Assembly (NCBI GenBank): GCA_902729315.2 | Contig: LR746281.1 | Location: forward strand, 935,001 to 999,000 | Reading direction: 5' to 3' | Source: Spirodela intermedia | Lineage: Eukaryota > Streptophyta > Magnoliopsida > Alismatales > Araceae | DNA: 64,000 bases | In this document: piece by piece, positions 48,726-60,145 of the stretch | Layout of the letters: each line of letters opens with the position of its first letter | Numbering within the stretch: position 1 is the stretch's first letter | Position numbers and translations under genes: made by a program | The notes under the pieces: generated by a model | What the model was told of the DNA's origin: nothing | Databases searched by the model: none | The model's input: only the letters and a program-made list of their open reading frames with translations

Positions 48726-49150
48726 ATCATTACTAGTCACTTAGTAATGGAATTATGAAAATAAAAATTCACAAATCTCAAACATCATATTTCAATGCAT
48801 AAAAAAAATACAATTAGAAATGATGCACCTTTAGACACTTTAGATTCTTATATCGAGTATTTAAGAAGGATGTCAAGCACTTAAATATTTAAGCACTCTT
48901 TGGAATAACAATCTAGACTTTACTTCTTTTATTCACATATTTATCACTTCTTCACTCATATATATATTTACAAGATGTTTAAATTATCAATACTCATCCA
49001 AGAATAATATTGATCCTACATTTCTCTTTTTTCATGGCTTGATTTTTAAAGTTTACACTATATTTTTTAATTTTTTTTTTATATAGTGGATAAGTAGTTT
49101 TTCTTGTAGACAAATTTTGACAATAAGAATGATGTTTTATACCCTCCATC
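48726..49150. repeat. Second copy of the AT-rich repeat at 26707-27200
   Basis: Shares CTTAGTAATGGAATT, AAAATTCACAAATCTCAAA, ACAATTAGAAATGAT, GACACTTTAGATTC and GATCCTACATTTC.CTTTTT with 26707-27160. It flanks the foldback fragment directly. Confidence 0.5.
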
Positions 49151-49931
49151 AAAGATACTTTTCATATAGGGGCTAAACCTTTTAGATGGGCCAACATAGA
49201 AAGTTAACAACATTAACAATGTAAGATTGAATTGTCTAGTCACTATTTTAATGTCATCTATATGGCATTGACTGTATAGTTCATTCCCTCCATATAATCA
49301 TGCCATGTGTTCAGTGTGCTGCACGTGCCCACCATACCACATGTGTCTTTTGAGATATGCATGCCTACTATGTTGTTGAATGTCTATGAGGTTCCATTAG
49401 TAGAATCACACCATGCTTGACTAACCCTATGACACTAGCACCACATGTGTGTGCTTGCAACAGGTAATGTGTGAAGAGTGCTAGTTACATGCATGGTTGC
49501 ATGTGTAAGTGGTTGACTTAGTGTGCCCATGCGTACTTACAAGGTAATGTAGGCACACATCAAGATGGCATGGGTGAGGCACGTGCCCAAGTGCACTATG
49601 GGTGGATTGTGAGATTAACTAAGTTGGCCCATTAAGCATCCATTATAGGGACTTACATATGACATGGCAAATATATGCGACATGACAAGGTGGGTGGTGA
49701 TGAGGTGCTGACTTGTCAAGGTACTTTTGAAACTTGCCATGGGTGGCTATCTCCTATAAATAGGAGTGTTACATTGCCATATAAGGCAAGTGAGAGTGAT
49801 GGATGGGTTGTTTCCTCCTCTAACTAGTCTACATCATGATTATAATGAATTGTCTCATTGAGCAACAACTTCCACAATTTTTTAGTGAGAGAATAAGACT
49901 ATTTGGTGCTGGACAAGCATCTAAGGGTACA
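49151..49931 (+). other. LTR-like DNA with a TATA box
   Basis: Contains CCTATAAATAGGAGTG (about 49752), a good TATA box, followed by GTTACATTGCC and a leader-like stretch ending near CAACTTCCACA (49877). Such an arrangement is common in LTRs or short promoters. No partner copy is found in the window, so the identification is weak. Confidence 0.3.
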
Positions 49932-50474
49932 TGTTACCCAAGTCCTCCCACAAGAACCATCTATGGCAACAACACTGTAGCATGCACCGACACAGCACTC
50001 ACACGTGCCAACATGGTGCCCACGTGCAATGATGCGACACCTGCACATGGCAGCACAGCATGTCTACACATGCATGACACCTACACTCAGGGGCACAAAA
50101 CACACGCACCCCTGTGTGATGACTGCGCAAGTGGATACACTACAAGCACCAAGAGGCACAATGACATTGCACACAATTATGGCGTGGTAACTCAAAGCCA
50201 TGAGACATATTATAATGTCATGAGCATGACATCATCTGAAGGAGTAGAGGACATCACTACCCCGACATCACCCAATGTGAGAACTCTTAATCTCATATTA
50301 GAAATGTAAGGACAGTTGACCAGGGGACCATCTATAAAGGACCCTTGGCCCCATGTATGAGACATCTTGGATTATCAAGATTATCCTTATTAATCATACA
50401 CTGGTCCGTTGGGGATCTGATTGTCCAAGTGCCCAACAAAGATTTCGTGTAGAGAGGTCAACTTCCTTGTTATA
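49932..50474 (+). mobile_element. LTR of the same gypsy family, plus orientation
   Basis: Starts TGTTACCCAAGTCCTCCC and ends CCTTGTTATA, matching the inverted LTR at 46956-47460. It is followed by TAATATCAAAGTCAAG (about 50476), a decayed form of the tRNA-Met primer site TGGTATCAGAGC, and so acts as a 5' LTR. The 157-codon open frame across it (49836-50309) is not conserved in the other LTR. Confidence 0.6.
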
Positions 50475-51719
50475 CTAATATCAAAGTCAAGTTGTGAAAA
50501 AGGTTAGACTCTTCTTCCCCTTCCTCCTTATTTAATATTGGTGTATTGCCATGAAGGCAGAGGCTAGAGTGGGTACAAGTGGTACCTAAGGAAAAGAATT
50601 TCTTGGCTGGTAGAACAACAAGAAGCTATGGTTAGGACTGTTGAGACCCTTAGAAGTCAATTGCAAGATGCGTCTAGCAATATACAAGGACAAATCGTCG
50701 GCTGGACATCTCAAATAGAAGAATAGACCGATGAGGCATTGGATGCCTAGACAAAGAAATTCAATGAGGAAATTTAGTTGAACTACAACCAGACATGAGA
50801 AATGGTTATGTTTTATGAAGCCCATAAAGAAGATATTTTGACATTGTAGGGAGAATTTACCCAACATATGTCAAGGCTGCGACAATAGATAGAGGAAGTT
50901 GTGGGCAACCTCCAAATTAGATTTGGCAACCTCTAAAGACCTCTAGGTCAAGATTTGACAACTCTATAATAGGGTTGCACTGAAGGAAGTAGGCCAAGAT
51001 ATAATAAAAGAAAATAATTTCTCCAACACATTATAGTAGCAGAGGTAGAGGAAACAATCTCAATTGAGGCAAACATAACTTAAGAAAGTAAAGAGATGAA
51101 AACTCCGTAAAATAGACTATATAGAAAGTTCAAAATATAATATACACATTATCAACTCCGTCTAATTATTCAAAAGCTCAGAATGCTCAATCCCCTACAA
51201 ATGTTGGGAATCTTATTAAGTTGAGTGACCCTTAGTGGGCTGTTATGACTTTGTTACATGAATGCCACTGCCAATCACTAAATCATGAAGGTGATGGTGA
51301 ATAGTGGATCAACCCACAACTTACTCTCATAGTAAAGGCAACCAACTCCAAAGCCTAAACATAAATAAGAGTGGCACGAGGAGCAACTTTCTAGTGCCAT
51401 GAAAAGACTAGATGAACTTCTTAATTCTCTTAATGGATGACTTTGAATTATCTACCTTGACTTTCTTGTCTCATATTACTAAGTGACTCCACCCTATGAC
51501 AATGATGTCAAAACTTGGAGGAGGAAAATGTCACAAGGTCAGCTAGGTAGGGCGAGCTTCCACTTATGAAATCTCACAAGCAACAAATGTCACGATATGT
51601 GGACATGACATGATTAACGTGTGCATTGACAAAAGGTTATTTTCTACAATGCTTCAAATTTTGTGTTGACATTGGAATACCCATGACCACAACTAGTCTA
51701 ACCCATGTCATTTGAAGGT
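50475..51719 (+). pseudogene. Decayed gag region of the plus-strand gypsy element
   Basis: After the primer-site relic, an ATG at 50551 opens a stop-interrupted coil-like frame with EQQEAMVRTVETLRSQLQ and later words rich in Glu, Gln and Lys, which resembles the N-terminal region of plant gypsy gag. No zinc knuckle, protease or polymerase motif is seen before the foldback copy at about 51720 cuts it off. Confidence 0.4.
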
Positions 51720-53650
51720 GATTGACGTGACTTAGATATTGTACAATAAATCACATAAATTTTAAATTTATAAAACTAGAAAATATTATTTTTTAGATTT
51801 TTTATAAATATTTTAGAATAAATAAATCAGTTAGAATTTGATAAAAAATTCCAAAAATAGTAAGTAATTTCTAAGTTGATCACAAGGATGTAAGATAATG
51901 ATGGATAATATTTTAGAAATTTTTTAAAATAATATGATTTATATTATTATTAAACTAAATGATGAATATAAGATATATTTAAAATTTTATGAAAAAAGAA
52001 AATAAAGTTGGTGATTCACTCAATGTCTCGATAAACATGAATCAAACAAAAATAGAGTTTCACTTGGTGATTCTTACGTAAGTGATTATAGATGATTTAC
52101 TAGGTCAAATTAAGTTCTCTAAAAGCCAAAAATATCGTAATTCAATGAAGAAGAGTTTTGAAACTTGAAATTAAATAAAGTATCACTAAATTAAGTGAAA
52201 ATTAAGTTTAAAGTAAAAAAGATAGAATTTCGGCCTCGCGATAGTGATCATCGGAATTCTATGTTTGGGATAGTTATCGTACAATGTTCATGACCTCAAT
52301 GGCTTTCATTGGAGATAGATGACTTGGGCATTCATTGGATCTCTTTTCAAAGTCTAAAAAATGATGATAGAAGTTAAACTAATTAAATAATAATAAAATA
52401 AAGTTTTGACATCGCGACGGCGATGCATCGATGATACGTCAAAATTCTAAGCATTCAGAAAGATTGTTGTGTAATGTCTATGGTCTTAAAGACTCTCTTT
52501 GAACAATGATAATGTAAGCAATCTCTAGATCTTCTTGTGAAGTTCATAAATCAATTAAGTAAGTCATCAAATCATCTCAATGGTTGCCACTTAACGTAGT
52601 AAGAAAATTATAACTTTGTAACCCTCTGATGGTTGTCACTCGATAAAGATGAGTTGAATGGAGGTGGAGTGCATCTTATAGAGCTTCATCCTCAGGTCTA
52701 CACGGTAAGAAGAGACTTTTCATCACATTTGTTAAACTCTTAAGAGGTGGTGAGTCGTCTCTCGATGAAACATCTTCTTTCTAATGACAATGTATTCTTT
52801 GATCAATTAAAGATGATTTATTCGATAGATTCACAATCTTTTTCTCTATAATTATTTAATAATTTTAGTAATAATACTCTATAAATTATGTTGACAAGAT
52901 TTTCATCGATGATTGAATGATTTTGACAACTTAATCATTCATCATAAATCTGTATGAAAATCATAATTTAATCAGATAAAAATATGAGTTTTTAACTTTG
53001 ATAGGATTTAAACCCTCGCCGATCGCCCACCTATATGAGAGAGAGTGAAATAAGTATGTGAATACTCTTATAAAGTGATGTCATTGAGGTATTTTCTTCT
53101 AATAAATAAGGGATAATTTAAGTATTAAAATTATTAAAATCTTTTGAGAAGACTATGACCATTAATTTATTCTCAAATCGATTATATGTCGAGTTTTGAG
53201 ATAGATATATAGTAATATGAGATTTGGTAGTCAATGTGTTCATTTCTCGCATGTGTACGACCACTTCTTACTCTATACCTAGTTTGCTACCAATGATGTA
53301 GAAGGAGAGTGATGCACACATGTCTCTTACCAATCCATCCTTAGTCGCTCAAGCCATTGTTCATGGCTCTACCTTACTATGCTTCCAACTCACTTGCCGA
53401 CTCGACTAGCTAGCAGGTTCTCCCTTTTTTTTATCTTTTTATTTTATTTTATTTTATTTTTATCTTAAAAATAAGATTATAAAAATTATATGAAATTATA
53501 TAAAATTACATAATTAATCAAAACTTTACGTTAATTAATAAAAAACAATTTAAATAATTTAATATAAATATAGTTCTATTTATCATAAGTTAAAGTTAAA
53601 ATTATATTATTAATTAATTATTAACTCATAATAATAAAGATTTATCAATG
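51720..53650 (+). mobile_element. Foldback element, second copy lacking the left arm
   Basis: Matches 25005-26706 in the same orientation: AATCACATAAATTTTAAATTTATAAAACTAG at the start, the GATGCGTC-type core words, the right-arm blocks with GTGTACGACCACTTC and the CTCAAGCC block, and the end AACTCATAATAATAAAGATTTATCA. The left inverted arm is absent. Confidence 0.6.
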
Positions 53651-54700
53651 ATGCTCAATGACTAGTCCTCTATTGCAACAACTCCAACTATCTTTATAGG
53701 TCTATCTTCATGAACCCTTTTATTTATACTAGGGGTCCCACATAAAAAATCTTCAAACTATCCTTATAGGTATGTTCTTCATCAACTTTGATTAGACATT
53801 TAAAAAGTATGGAGCATAATAAATGCTCATTAACCACCATTATAAGTGCTGGTTTAGTTTTTCTTTCAAGACAACCACTTAACAATTAAAGTTCTCATGA
53901 TGAGTGCCTCCATCAAGGTTAATGAACTAGCCTAGTTAACCTCACAATTCACCTACCATGCCCTAGCACTTGCCACACTCATCCCATTCACACGCATGCA
54001 TACACTGCCTTATGTTGTGACATGCCGACACCTCTGCTGATGCACTCACACTATACCGCACACTAATGTGGATACACATGTGATATCCCCTACACCACAT
54101 CAAATTGTTATCATGGCAGTGCCCACCAAGGTTCATAGGCAGCCACCATGAACCTTGTCCCTTAACATGTTGTGACGCTATGTGCAGATGTTATGTTATG
54201 TAATGTCATGCTAGCAGCCACAAAAGTTCATAGGATGGCCCTTGTGTGGGTCACAATGTTCTGGGCAGAGTTGACTGCATGCACTATGTTGGATGAGTGA
54301 GTGTCTCCTGCTCTCCACATGTACGCTACGCACATGCATGCACACCTCCGCACGCTCAGACGTGCTTTGAGGTTACATTGTCGAAAGGTTGCTCTTTGGA
54401 ATGTCCGAGTGAGGCGTGTGGCAGCAGTTCTAGTGACTGTGCTTTGGAAGACAACTGGGCCCCACAGGTGCTCTATAGTAGTAGTTTGTGGGCCGAAATG
54501 CGCTCCTCTGAGACCTCGGGGGAGGCACCAGCGTATCTGATACTCCCACCTGAGCAAACGTGCGCTAGGGCGCAGGATAAGCCCGGTCAACGGGTCTTTT
54601 GCTGGGAGCGGGAGGTTCTTATTAGTGCGTCTCCCTCCTTTGAATTCCACTGAGGGACCGTTACGCTCGACCATACACGAGCGGAGGGGCGGACACGGGG
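53651..54700 (+). other. DNA upstream of the ALIS promoter, template of the duplicated stretches
   Basis: From 53720 to 54240 it matches the DNA before the ALIS relics and in units C1 and C2 (CTATCCTTATAGGTATG, GAGCATAATAAATG, TTCTCATGATGAGTGCC, CACAATTCACCTACCATG). The 148-codon minus-strand and 118-codon plus-strand frames at 54228-54674 overlap each other, have no recognisable motif and are not called. Confidence 0.45.
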
Positions 54701-54739
54701 GAGATCGGCGATGGCGTCCTCAGATTCATCCAGCGGAGG

Positions 54740-54745
54740 TATAAA
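54740..54745 (+). promoter_or_regulatory. TATA box of the ALIS gene
   Basis: TATAAA in GGAGGTATAAAGCCTTCG, 129 bases before the ATG. The same context is kept at 40876 and nearly kept at 1690 in the two relics. Confidence 0.7.
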
Positions 54746-54868
54746 GCCTTCGATTGGAAGAGGGACGGCGGAGGCTCTCCTTGGATTTCCTTCTCCTTGA
54801 AGAAAGTGGGGATTCCATCGCGATACCCCGCCGCCAGCGGAGATCTCTCCCCCGACAAGAGCTGAGCG

Positions 54869-55305
54869 ATGTCTTGCAATGGAGCCGGAAGCGACGGGGA
54901 GATGGATTCGCCGTCGCCTGCGAGGAGGCACTCGAAGAAGCCGAAATGTACATTCCTCATTTTACCCTGCGGATCACGTACCTGCAGTCGTAGAGTAGTC
55001 CGCCTGTTTCATCCTCGGTGTTCTCATTTCACATTTTGCTGCTTAGACTCCCTCGATCGGTTCTCGTTGTCCGGAATGGCACGATTCGGCGAGGTGGTAT
55101 GGAAGCTTCTTCTGTGACGTGAATGTTCAAACCGCGACACGCGTATGGTTTTATTTTCTCTTCGTATCACGTACGCCTGTCTGCGCTTTCATCCACGTGG
55201 GAGGTGTTAACGAATCATCGGCACTCCAAATTTCTGTGCAAACTTCTAACAGCTTCTGTGCCGAGAGGAATACGCATAGTCGTCTCTGTTTATATACATA
55301 TACAT

Positions 55306-55342
<37 letters not shown>

Positions 55343-58300
55343 GCGAAGACAATGGATTTTCCACTTGTTTCCAGAGTCATTGCCCCCTGTTATCTTGTCG
55401 CTCCTTGTTTGATTCCGTGTGTACCTTCTGCTTTTTACTGGGGCCTGTAATTTTTTTCAATGGTTATTGTAGAAGAGGATAGTTGAAGTCTTTGCAGGGA
55501 TGCCAAAAAATTCAGTTCCCCTGTTCCCTCCCTCTGTTTCAATCTTGAATGTCTCGTGAACGCCAACCATCAATGGATACCATCGTGATTTTGTGCTGGA
55601 GGTTCCTTGCCATTGTGCATTTGATGTGGAGGTCTACATTAAACAGCTCAGAATTTAGAAAGCTAATTAAAATCCTAAAAAAAATTGTGGTTCACGAGGA
55701 AAATCTTGGTGTATTCCTATGTTTAACGGAAATTTTCATCTGTAACTGCTCTGAAAGGTCTTATCGTGAATATTATAAGTTATTCACAATCTTCTAAAGG
55801 GGCATCTAAATTTTAAGCGATGACTGTGTTTGACGTTGTTGCAGAAGTTTTATGTAATTTCTCTTTACGAGTTCCACTAAAATTTCATTACCAGTATCGT
55901 AACCTTTGAATGATAAGTATAATTATGAGATTTTACACCGTTTTCTCACTTATTCGAATAAATATCACTGTCATGATGCTTGCATACTTTTTTTAGGACA
56001 ACTTTCAATTTAGAACAATAGTGGGGAATAAACCACTGCCAGGTACCAAGGGTGAATCAAATACATTTTCTGGTTATTCAAGTATGCGAAATGCTTTCCA
56101 TTTTATTTTATTTCTTACTTTCATAAATCTGGATTTGTTGATAAAGTTATCTCCTTTTGCCTTGCTGCTATTCACTAGTTGTGCCAAAGCTTCCACCAGA
56201 TACAATTTACTTTTTCATATACCGTCTTATGAACATTTTTTAAATTCAAAGATGATCCTCATGTGGTTTCCAGTATCCCTTAATCTTAAAAAACCGGTTA
56301 GTTTTTCTATTTTCTAGTCTATCATACAACAATCAGAGAGTCCATCTATTCACATTACTGCAGAGGACAGTTTTTTTTGTGTTTTAAATGTTTAATCTTC
56401 ATTGTCATTGGTGAAAATAGATGTCATAGTATGCGAAACTCGTCTTATCGGTTAATTCCATCGTGCAGATTCAAAATTCACACAGCAAGAGCTTCCAGCC
56501 TGCAAACCTATTCTCTCACCTGGATGGGTAGGTTGCTGTTGCATGAAGTTGGATGAGAAATAAACAGCTTCTGGAGCTTCTGAGGGAACCGTATTAGATT
56601 GTCTACGATCCTTGGCTTATGATACTGAACGTGGAGTTTATACATTTACAGGTTATCACAACATTCGCATTCATTGGCCTGATATTCATTCCAGTGGGAC
56701 TTGCGTCCTTATTCGCTTCCCAGAGAGTATTATCATCCCTCTGCTTCGCTTCTCATTTTTCATATTCCAGCTGCTCGTAAAATGTGCTGATTGTCTACGA
56801 CGTATGTAGGTTGTGGAAATTGTGGACCGATATGATGTAGCCTGCGTTCCTGAGCACCTGCAGGATGATAAGCTTGCCTATATTCAGAACAGTACAGTGG
56901 ACAAAACTTGCACTAGGAAATTAAAGGTTGGTCCGTCTGAATTGCTTATTTTGCTTCAAATTAGCCTCTTCTTGATGGATCAAGCCCACGAAATAGTAAT
57001 TATTCCCTGCAAGTTGACACTATGGTTTGGGGATATTTTAGGTCCCAAGACTTATGAGGAGTCCCATCTTCATCTATTACGAACTCGAAAACTTCTACCA
57101 GAACCATCGTCGGTAGGCCAATTCAACACGAACTGGATATTCTCGTCCTTGTTATCTCTAGCGGGACTCATAATTCGGTAAATGAGAGCATAGTTTTTCA
57201 AAAAAAAATGGATCTTTGTGAATTTTATTTTAGACTGTTTTTAACACAGTTAGGTTCCCTTCCATGTTAGACATTTCTCATTTTTTTTCCATTGGCCTCG
57301 TTTGGCATATCTTTATTGCTGCACTATTTCGATTCACTTATCACAAGTAACAGGTGGTGACTCTAGGGAGTCCCTGTTTTTATTTATATCCAGACAAGTC
57401 CTGATAATTCCCGAGTGTGGCAACTTTGTCGACCACTAACTTCCCGCCCACTTCGGCATTCTTTTAGCAAAAAAAAATTCCATAAAAGTTATTTCTGAGC
57501 ACATAGTCACCTCAGAGCAACTTCCTCAGATCAATTTTTCTTCCATTGCTTTCCACAGATGAACATTAATTACGTTTTGTGTTCTTCATCATGATTTAAT
57601 AATTTGATTCATGTCTCCCCAAGTTCAGGTCCCTGTCTCCCATACTGTCCAGGTTTAGAGGGGTCGTGACTTGGTGCCCCAATGCCTGACTTCAGAGTTG
57701 ACTGCTGTGGTGTCAATTTCAGGTATGTCAAGAGCCGAAGTGATAAACAGCTGAGAAGCAGGGAAGGGGAGAGCGACACAGAGTCTTGCAGTCCCGAAGC
57801 CAAGACTTCCAATGGGTCGGTGATTGTCCCCTGTGGTCTCATCGCCTGGAGCATGTTCAACGACACGTACGGATTTTCCATAAATAGCAAGGTTCTAGAT
57901 GTGAACAAGAAGGACATAGCTTGGAACTCCGACAAGTACCATAAGTTTGGCAGCGATGTCTACCCGAAGAACTTCCAGAGTGGACCCTTCATTGGGGGCG
58001 GCAAGCTCAACTCCAGCATTCCTGTGAGTGCTCATCCGATCTTTTCATCTTGTTCTCCATTGCCGGCTTTGTTGTTGAGCCCTTGACGGACTCCTTGCCT
58101 GGAAATGGAAATGTTGCAGTTGAGTGAGCAAGAGGATCTGATAGTCTGGATGAGAACAGCGGCTCTTCCCACTTTCAGAAAGCTCTACGGGAAGATAGAG
58201 GTGGATCTCGAGCCCAATGAGGAAATAATGGTGACAATACACAACAACTATAATACGTACAGTTTTGGAGGGAAGAAGAGGCTGGTTCTCTCTACCACGT

Positions 58301-58713
58301 CGTGGATAGGTGGAAAGAACGACTTTCTCGGCATGGCTTATCTCACATTCGGCGGCCTGTCTCTCCTCATCGCTGCAACCTTCATCCTCATTCACCTTAT
58401 TAGACCAAGGTTAGTTCTCTGTCATCTCGCCGGAATTCCCCTTTTCATTGGGGCCTTTGGATCTGACCCTTTTCATCCAATTCAAACATTTCAAATCGGA
58501 CCCATCACATTTTCGAGCCCGAGGTTTTAACGTGATGAAAGAAGAAAACTGTTGATCCATCGAGTGCGATTGGGAGTCATTAAATCGGGTCTTGTTCATC
58601 GTAATGTAATATTTTCTTGTGCTAATTTTAATCAGGGCGCATTTTTCTGCAGGTCCCTCGGAGATCCGTCGTACCTGTCGTGGAACAAAAATCCGGCCGG
58701 CTACTCAAACTAA
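54869..58713 (+). CDS. ALIS: ALA-interacting subunit (CDC50/LEM3 family), beta subunit of P4-ATPase flippases
   Basis: Eight exons: 54869-54947, 56469-56527, 56652-56726, 56810-56926, 57042-57112, 57723-58023, 58120-58409, 58653-58713. Every junction is GT-AG and the 1053 bases give 350 residues, the usual plant ALIS length. Order: basic N-terminus (RRHSKKPK); FTQQELPACKPILSPGW; membrane segment at about 47-67; lumenal ectodomain with VVEIVDRYD, YYELENFYQNHRRY, PCGLIAWSMFNDTY, EQEDLIVWMRTAALPTFRKL, NNYNTYSF and TTSWIGGKNDFLG; second membrane segment at about 306-328; tail GDPSYLSWNKNPAGYSN. Family members bind ALA flippases and allow their exit from the ER. Intron 1 is long (1.5 kb) with a TA run at 55310-55342. 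Two relics of its 5' end lie in the array. Confidence 0.95.
55303..55342. repeat. TA microsatellite in ALIS intron 1
   Basis: A run of TACATA then TATATA units inside intron 1. It is not part of a coding exon; the 119-codon open frame across it is spurious. Confidence 0.85.
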
Positions 58714-59000
58714 GCGGGCCTGCTGCTGCCCTTCTGGTTCGGCCCATCATCATCCTGTACCCTTCCCAGAGACCATACCCTCCCTGTTCACACCACGCTA
58801 TCAGAAAGAAAGCTCCCACCTTCCTCTCCGCCGCCGCGTAGTTCACGTGAAAGCCACCGCCCTCGCCGGAGAACAAGCATCACACGAGGAAATGCGCCGC
58901 CGCTCACGCTGCCCGGGCGGGGGCGAGGGCCGCATGACTGGCAGCTCTGTTATTTCTCTCGTTGCTCATCCTCCTTGGGCCCTCGTTCGTTCCGCCGGCC

Positions 59001-59840
59001 ATGCGCGCACGGTGGGCAGTCCTCGGCATGGTGCCCTTCGCCGTCCTCCTCTGCTTCGCGTTCCTCGTCCGCCCTCCGCCGGTGCCGGCGGCGCCGCCGC
59101 CGGAGCTGAGCGTGCTGGTGGGGGTTCTAACCCGCCCCGAGAAGTACGCCTCCCGGCACCTCCTGCGGCTCGTCTACGGCACGCAGCCCGCCGCGCCGCT
59201 GGCGCAGGTGGACGTGCGCTTCGTGCTCTGCCGGCTGGCCACCGACGAGCAGCGCCTACTGGTGGCGCTGGAGATCCTCCGGTTCGGCGACGTCATCGTC
59301 CTCAACTGCACCGAGAACATGAACTCCGGCAAGACCCACACCTTCTTCTCCTCCCTCCCGGGGATCCTCCCCCGGCGGTACGACTACGTGATGAAGGCCG
59401 ACGACGACGCCTTCATCCGGGTGGCGCCGCTTGCGGCGGCGCTGCGGCCACTCAGCCGGCATGACCTCTACTTCGGCTACGGCATCCCCTGCGCTGGCGA
59501 GGACCCTTACGCCGGCTACATGTCCGGCATGGGCTACGCGCTATCGTGGGATCTGGTGGAGTGGATAGCGGCGTCGGATATTCCGGTGGCCGAGTTGAGG
59601 GGGCCGGAGGATAAGCTGGTGGGGCGGTGGCTCGACAGGGGGAAGAAGGCGGCCCACCGGCACACGGCCAAGAGGGCCATGTATGATTACCCCGGGGTCA
59701 ACGGGAGGTGCTCGCACGAGCTCCTGCCGGAGACCGTCGCTGTCCACCGGCTGAAGACGCCGGAGAGGTGGACGACGGTGCTCAGGTTCTTCAACGCCAC
59801 GGCGGCGCTCCCACCCTCCAAGCTCTACCGCTTCGACTGA
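59001..59840 (+). CDS. GT31-like (galactosyltransferase-family) glycosyltransferase, single exon
   Basis: 279 residues from the first ATG of the frame (59001), the preceding in-frame codons at 58962 being TTG, not ATG. Residues about 6-23 form a signal anchor (LGMVPFAVLLCFAFLV), followed by a Pro-rich stem, so a type II Golgi or ER protein is expected. Catalytic motifs: SVLVGVLTRPEKY at about 37, VRFVLC at 72, DYVMKADDDAFIRV with the DxD site at 134-136, YMSGMGYALSWDLVEWI at about 173, and GPEDKLVGRWL at 201. These match the PF01762 type; the sugar transferred is not known. The gene is intronless and very GC-rich in the third position, unlike the array. It starts 287 bases after the ALIS stop on the same strand. 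Confidence 0.85.
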   Translation: MRARWAVLGMVPFAVLLCFAFLVRPPPVPAAPPPELSVLVGVLTRPEKYASRHLLRLVYGTQPAAPLAQVDVRFVLCRLATDEQRLLVALEILRFGDVIVLNCTENMNSGKTHTFFSSLPGILPRRYDYVMKADDDAFIRVAPLAAALRPLSRHDLYFGYGIPCAGEDPYAGYMSGMGYALSWDLVEWIAASDIPVAELRGPEDKLVGRWLDRGKKAAHRHTAKRAMYDYPGVNGRCSHELLPETVAVHRLKTPERWTTVLRFFNATAALPPSKLYRFD

Positions 59841-60097
59841 CCGCCCCCCCCCCCCCTCCCCCCTCTTTCTCTCTCTCTCTCTCTCTTCGGACATCAAGTA
59901 TCAGATTAACAGAGCTGCTGCACCTTCGAAGCTCTACAGCTTCGACTGAGCCGACCGAACGCCCGCTGGGTGACCTTCCCGCCTCTTCTGCGGCTTCCCC
60001 TCTCCCTTCGCACCTCTCGCTATGTATAACGTTTGCTCAGGTGATCGTATTACAGTTTGTATGTCATCGTGTTAAGATTAGAGCTGCTCCGTACATT

Positions 60098-60145
<48 letters not shown>
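59841..60145. other. Shared 3' region of the convergent GT31-like and NAC genes
   Basis: Contains a C run then a CT run (59848-59886), a second copy of the GT31 C-terminal codons (59908-59949, ending SKLYSFD and TGA), and a GA run at 60099-60143 that touches the NAC stop codon. The NAC transcript carries this GA run as CT. No clear AATAAA is seen for either gene. Confidence 0.6.

Noticed and set aside
49836-50309. 157-codon plus-strand frame
   Set aside because: Lies inside the LTR; the inverted partner LTR does not keep the frame.
46900-50480. A single DNA transposon with 0.5-kb inverted ends
   Set aside because: The inverted blocks have TG..CA ends, one has a polypurine tract and integrase beside it, and the other a primer-site relic and gag-like frame, so two opposed LTR elements explain it better.
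54228-54674. 148-codon minus-strand frame upstream of ALIS
   Set aside because: Overlaps another frame on the opposite strand, has no motif and is broken in the duplicated copies of this region.
58619-59464. 281-codon plus-strand frame overlapping ALIS exon 8 and the GT31-like gene
   Set aside because: Out-of-frame reading of GC-rich coding DNA; Arg/Ala/Pro-rich with no motif, while the other frame has all the family motifs.
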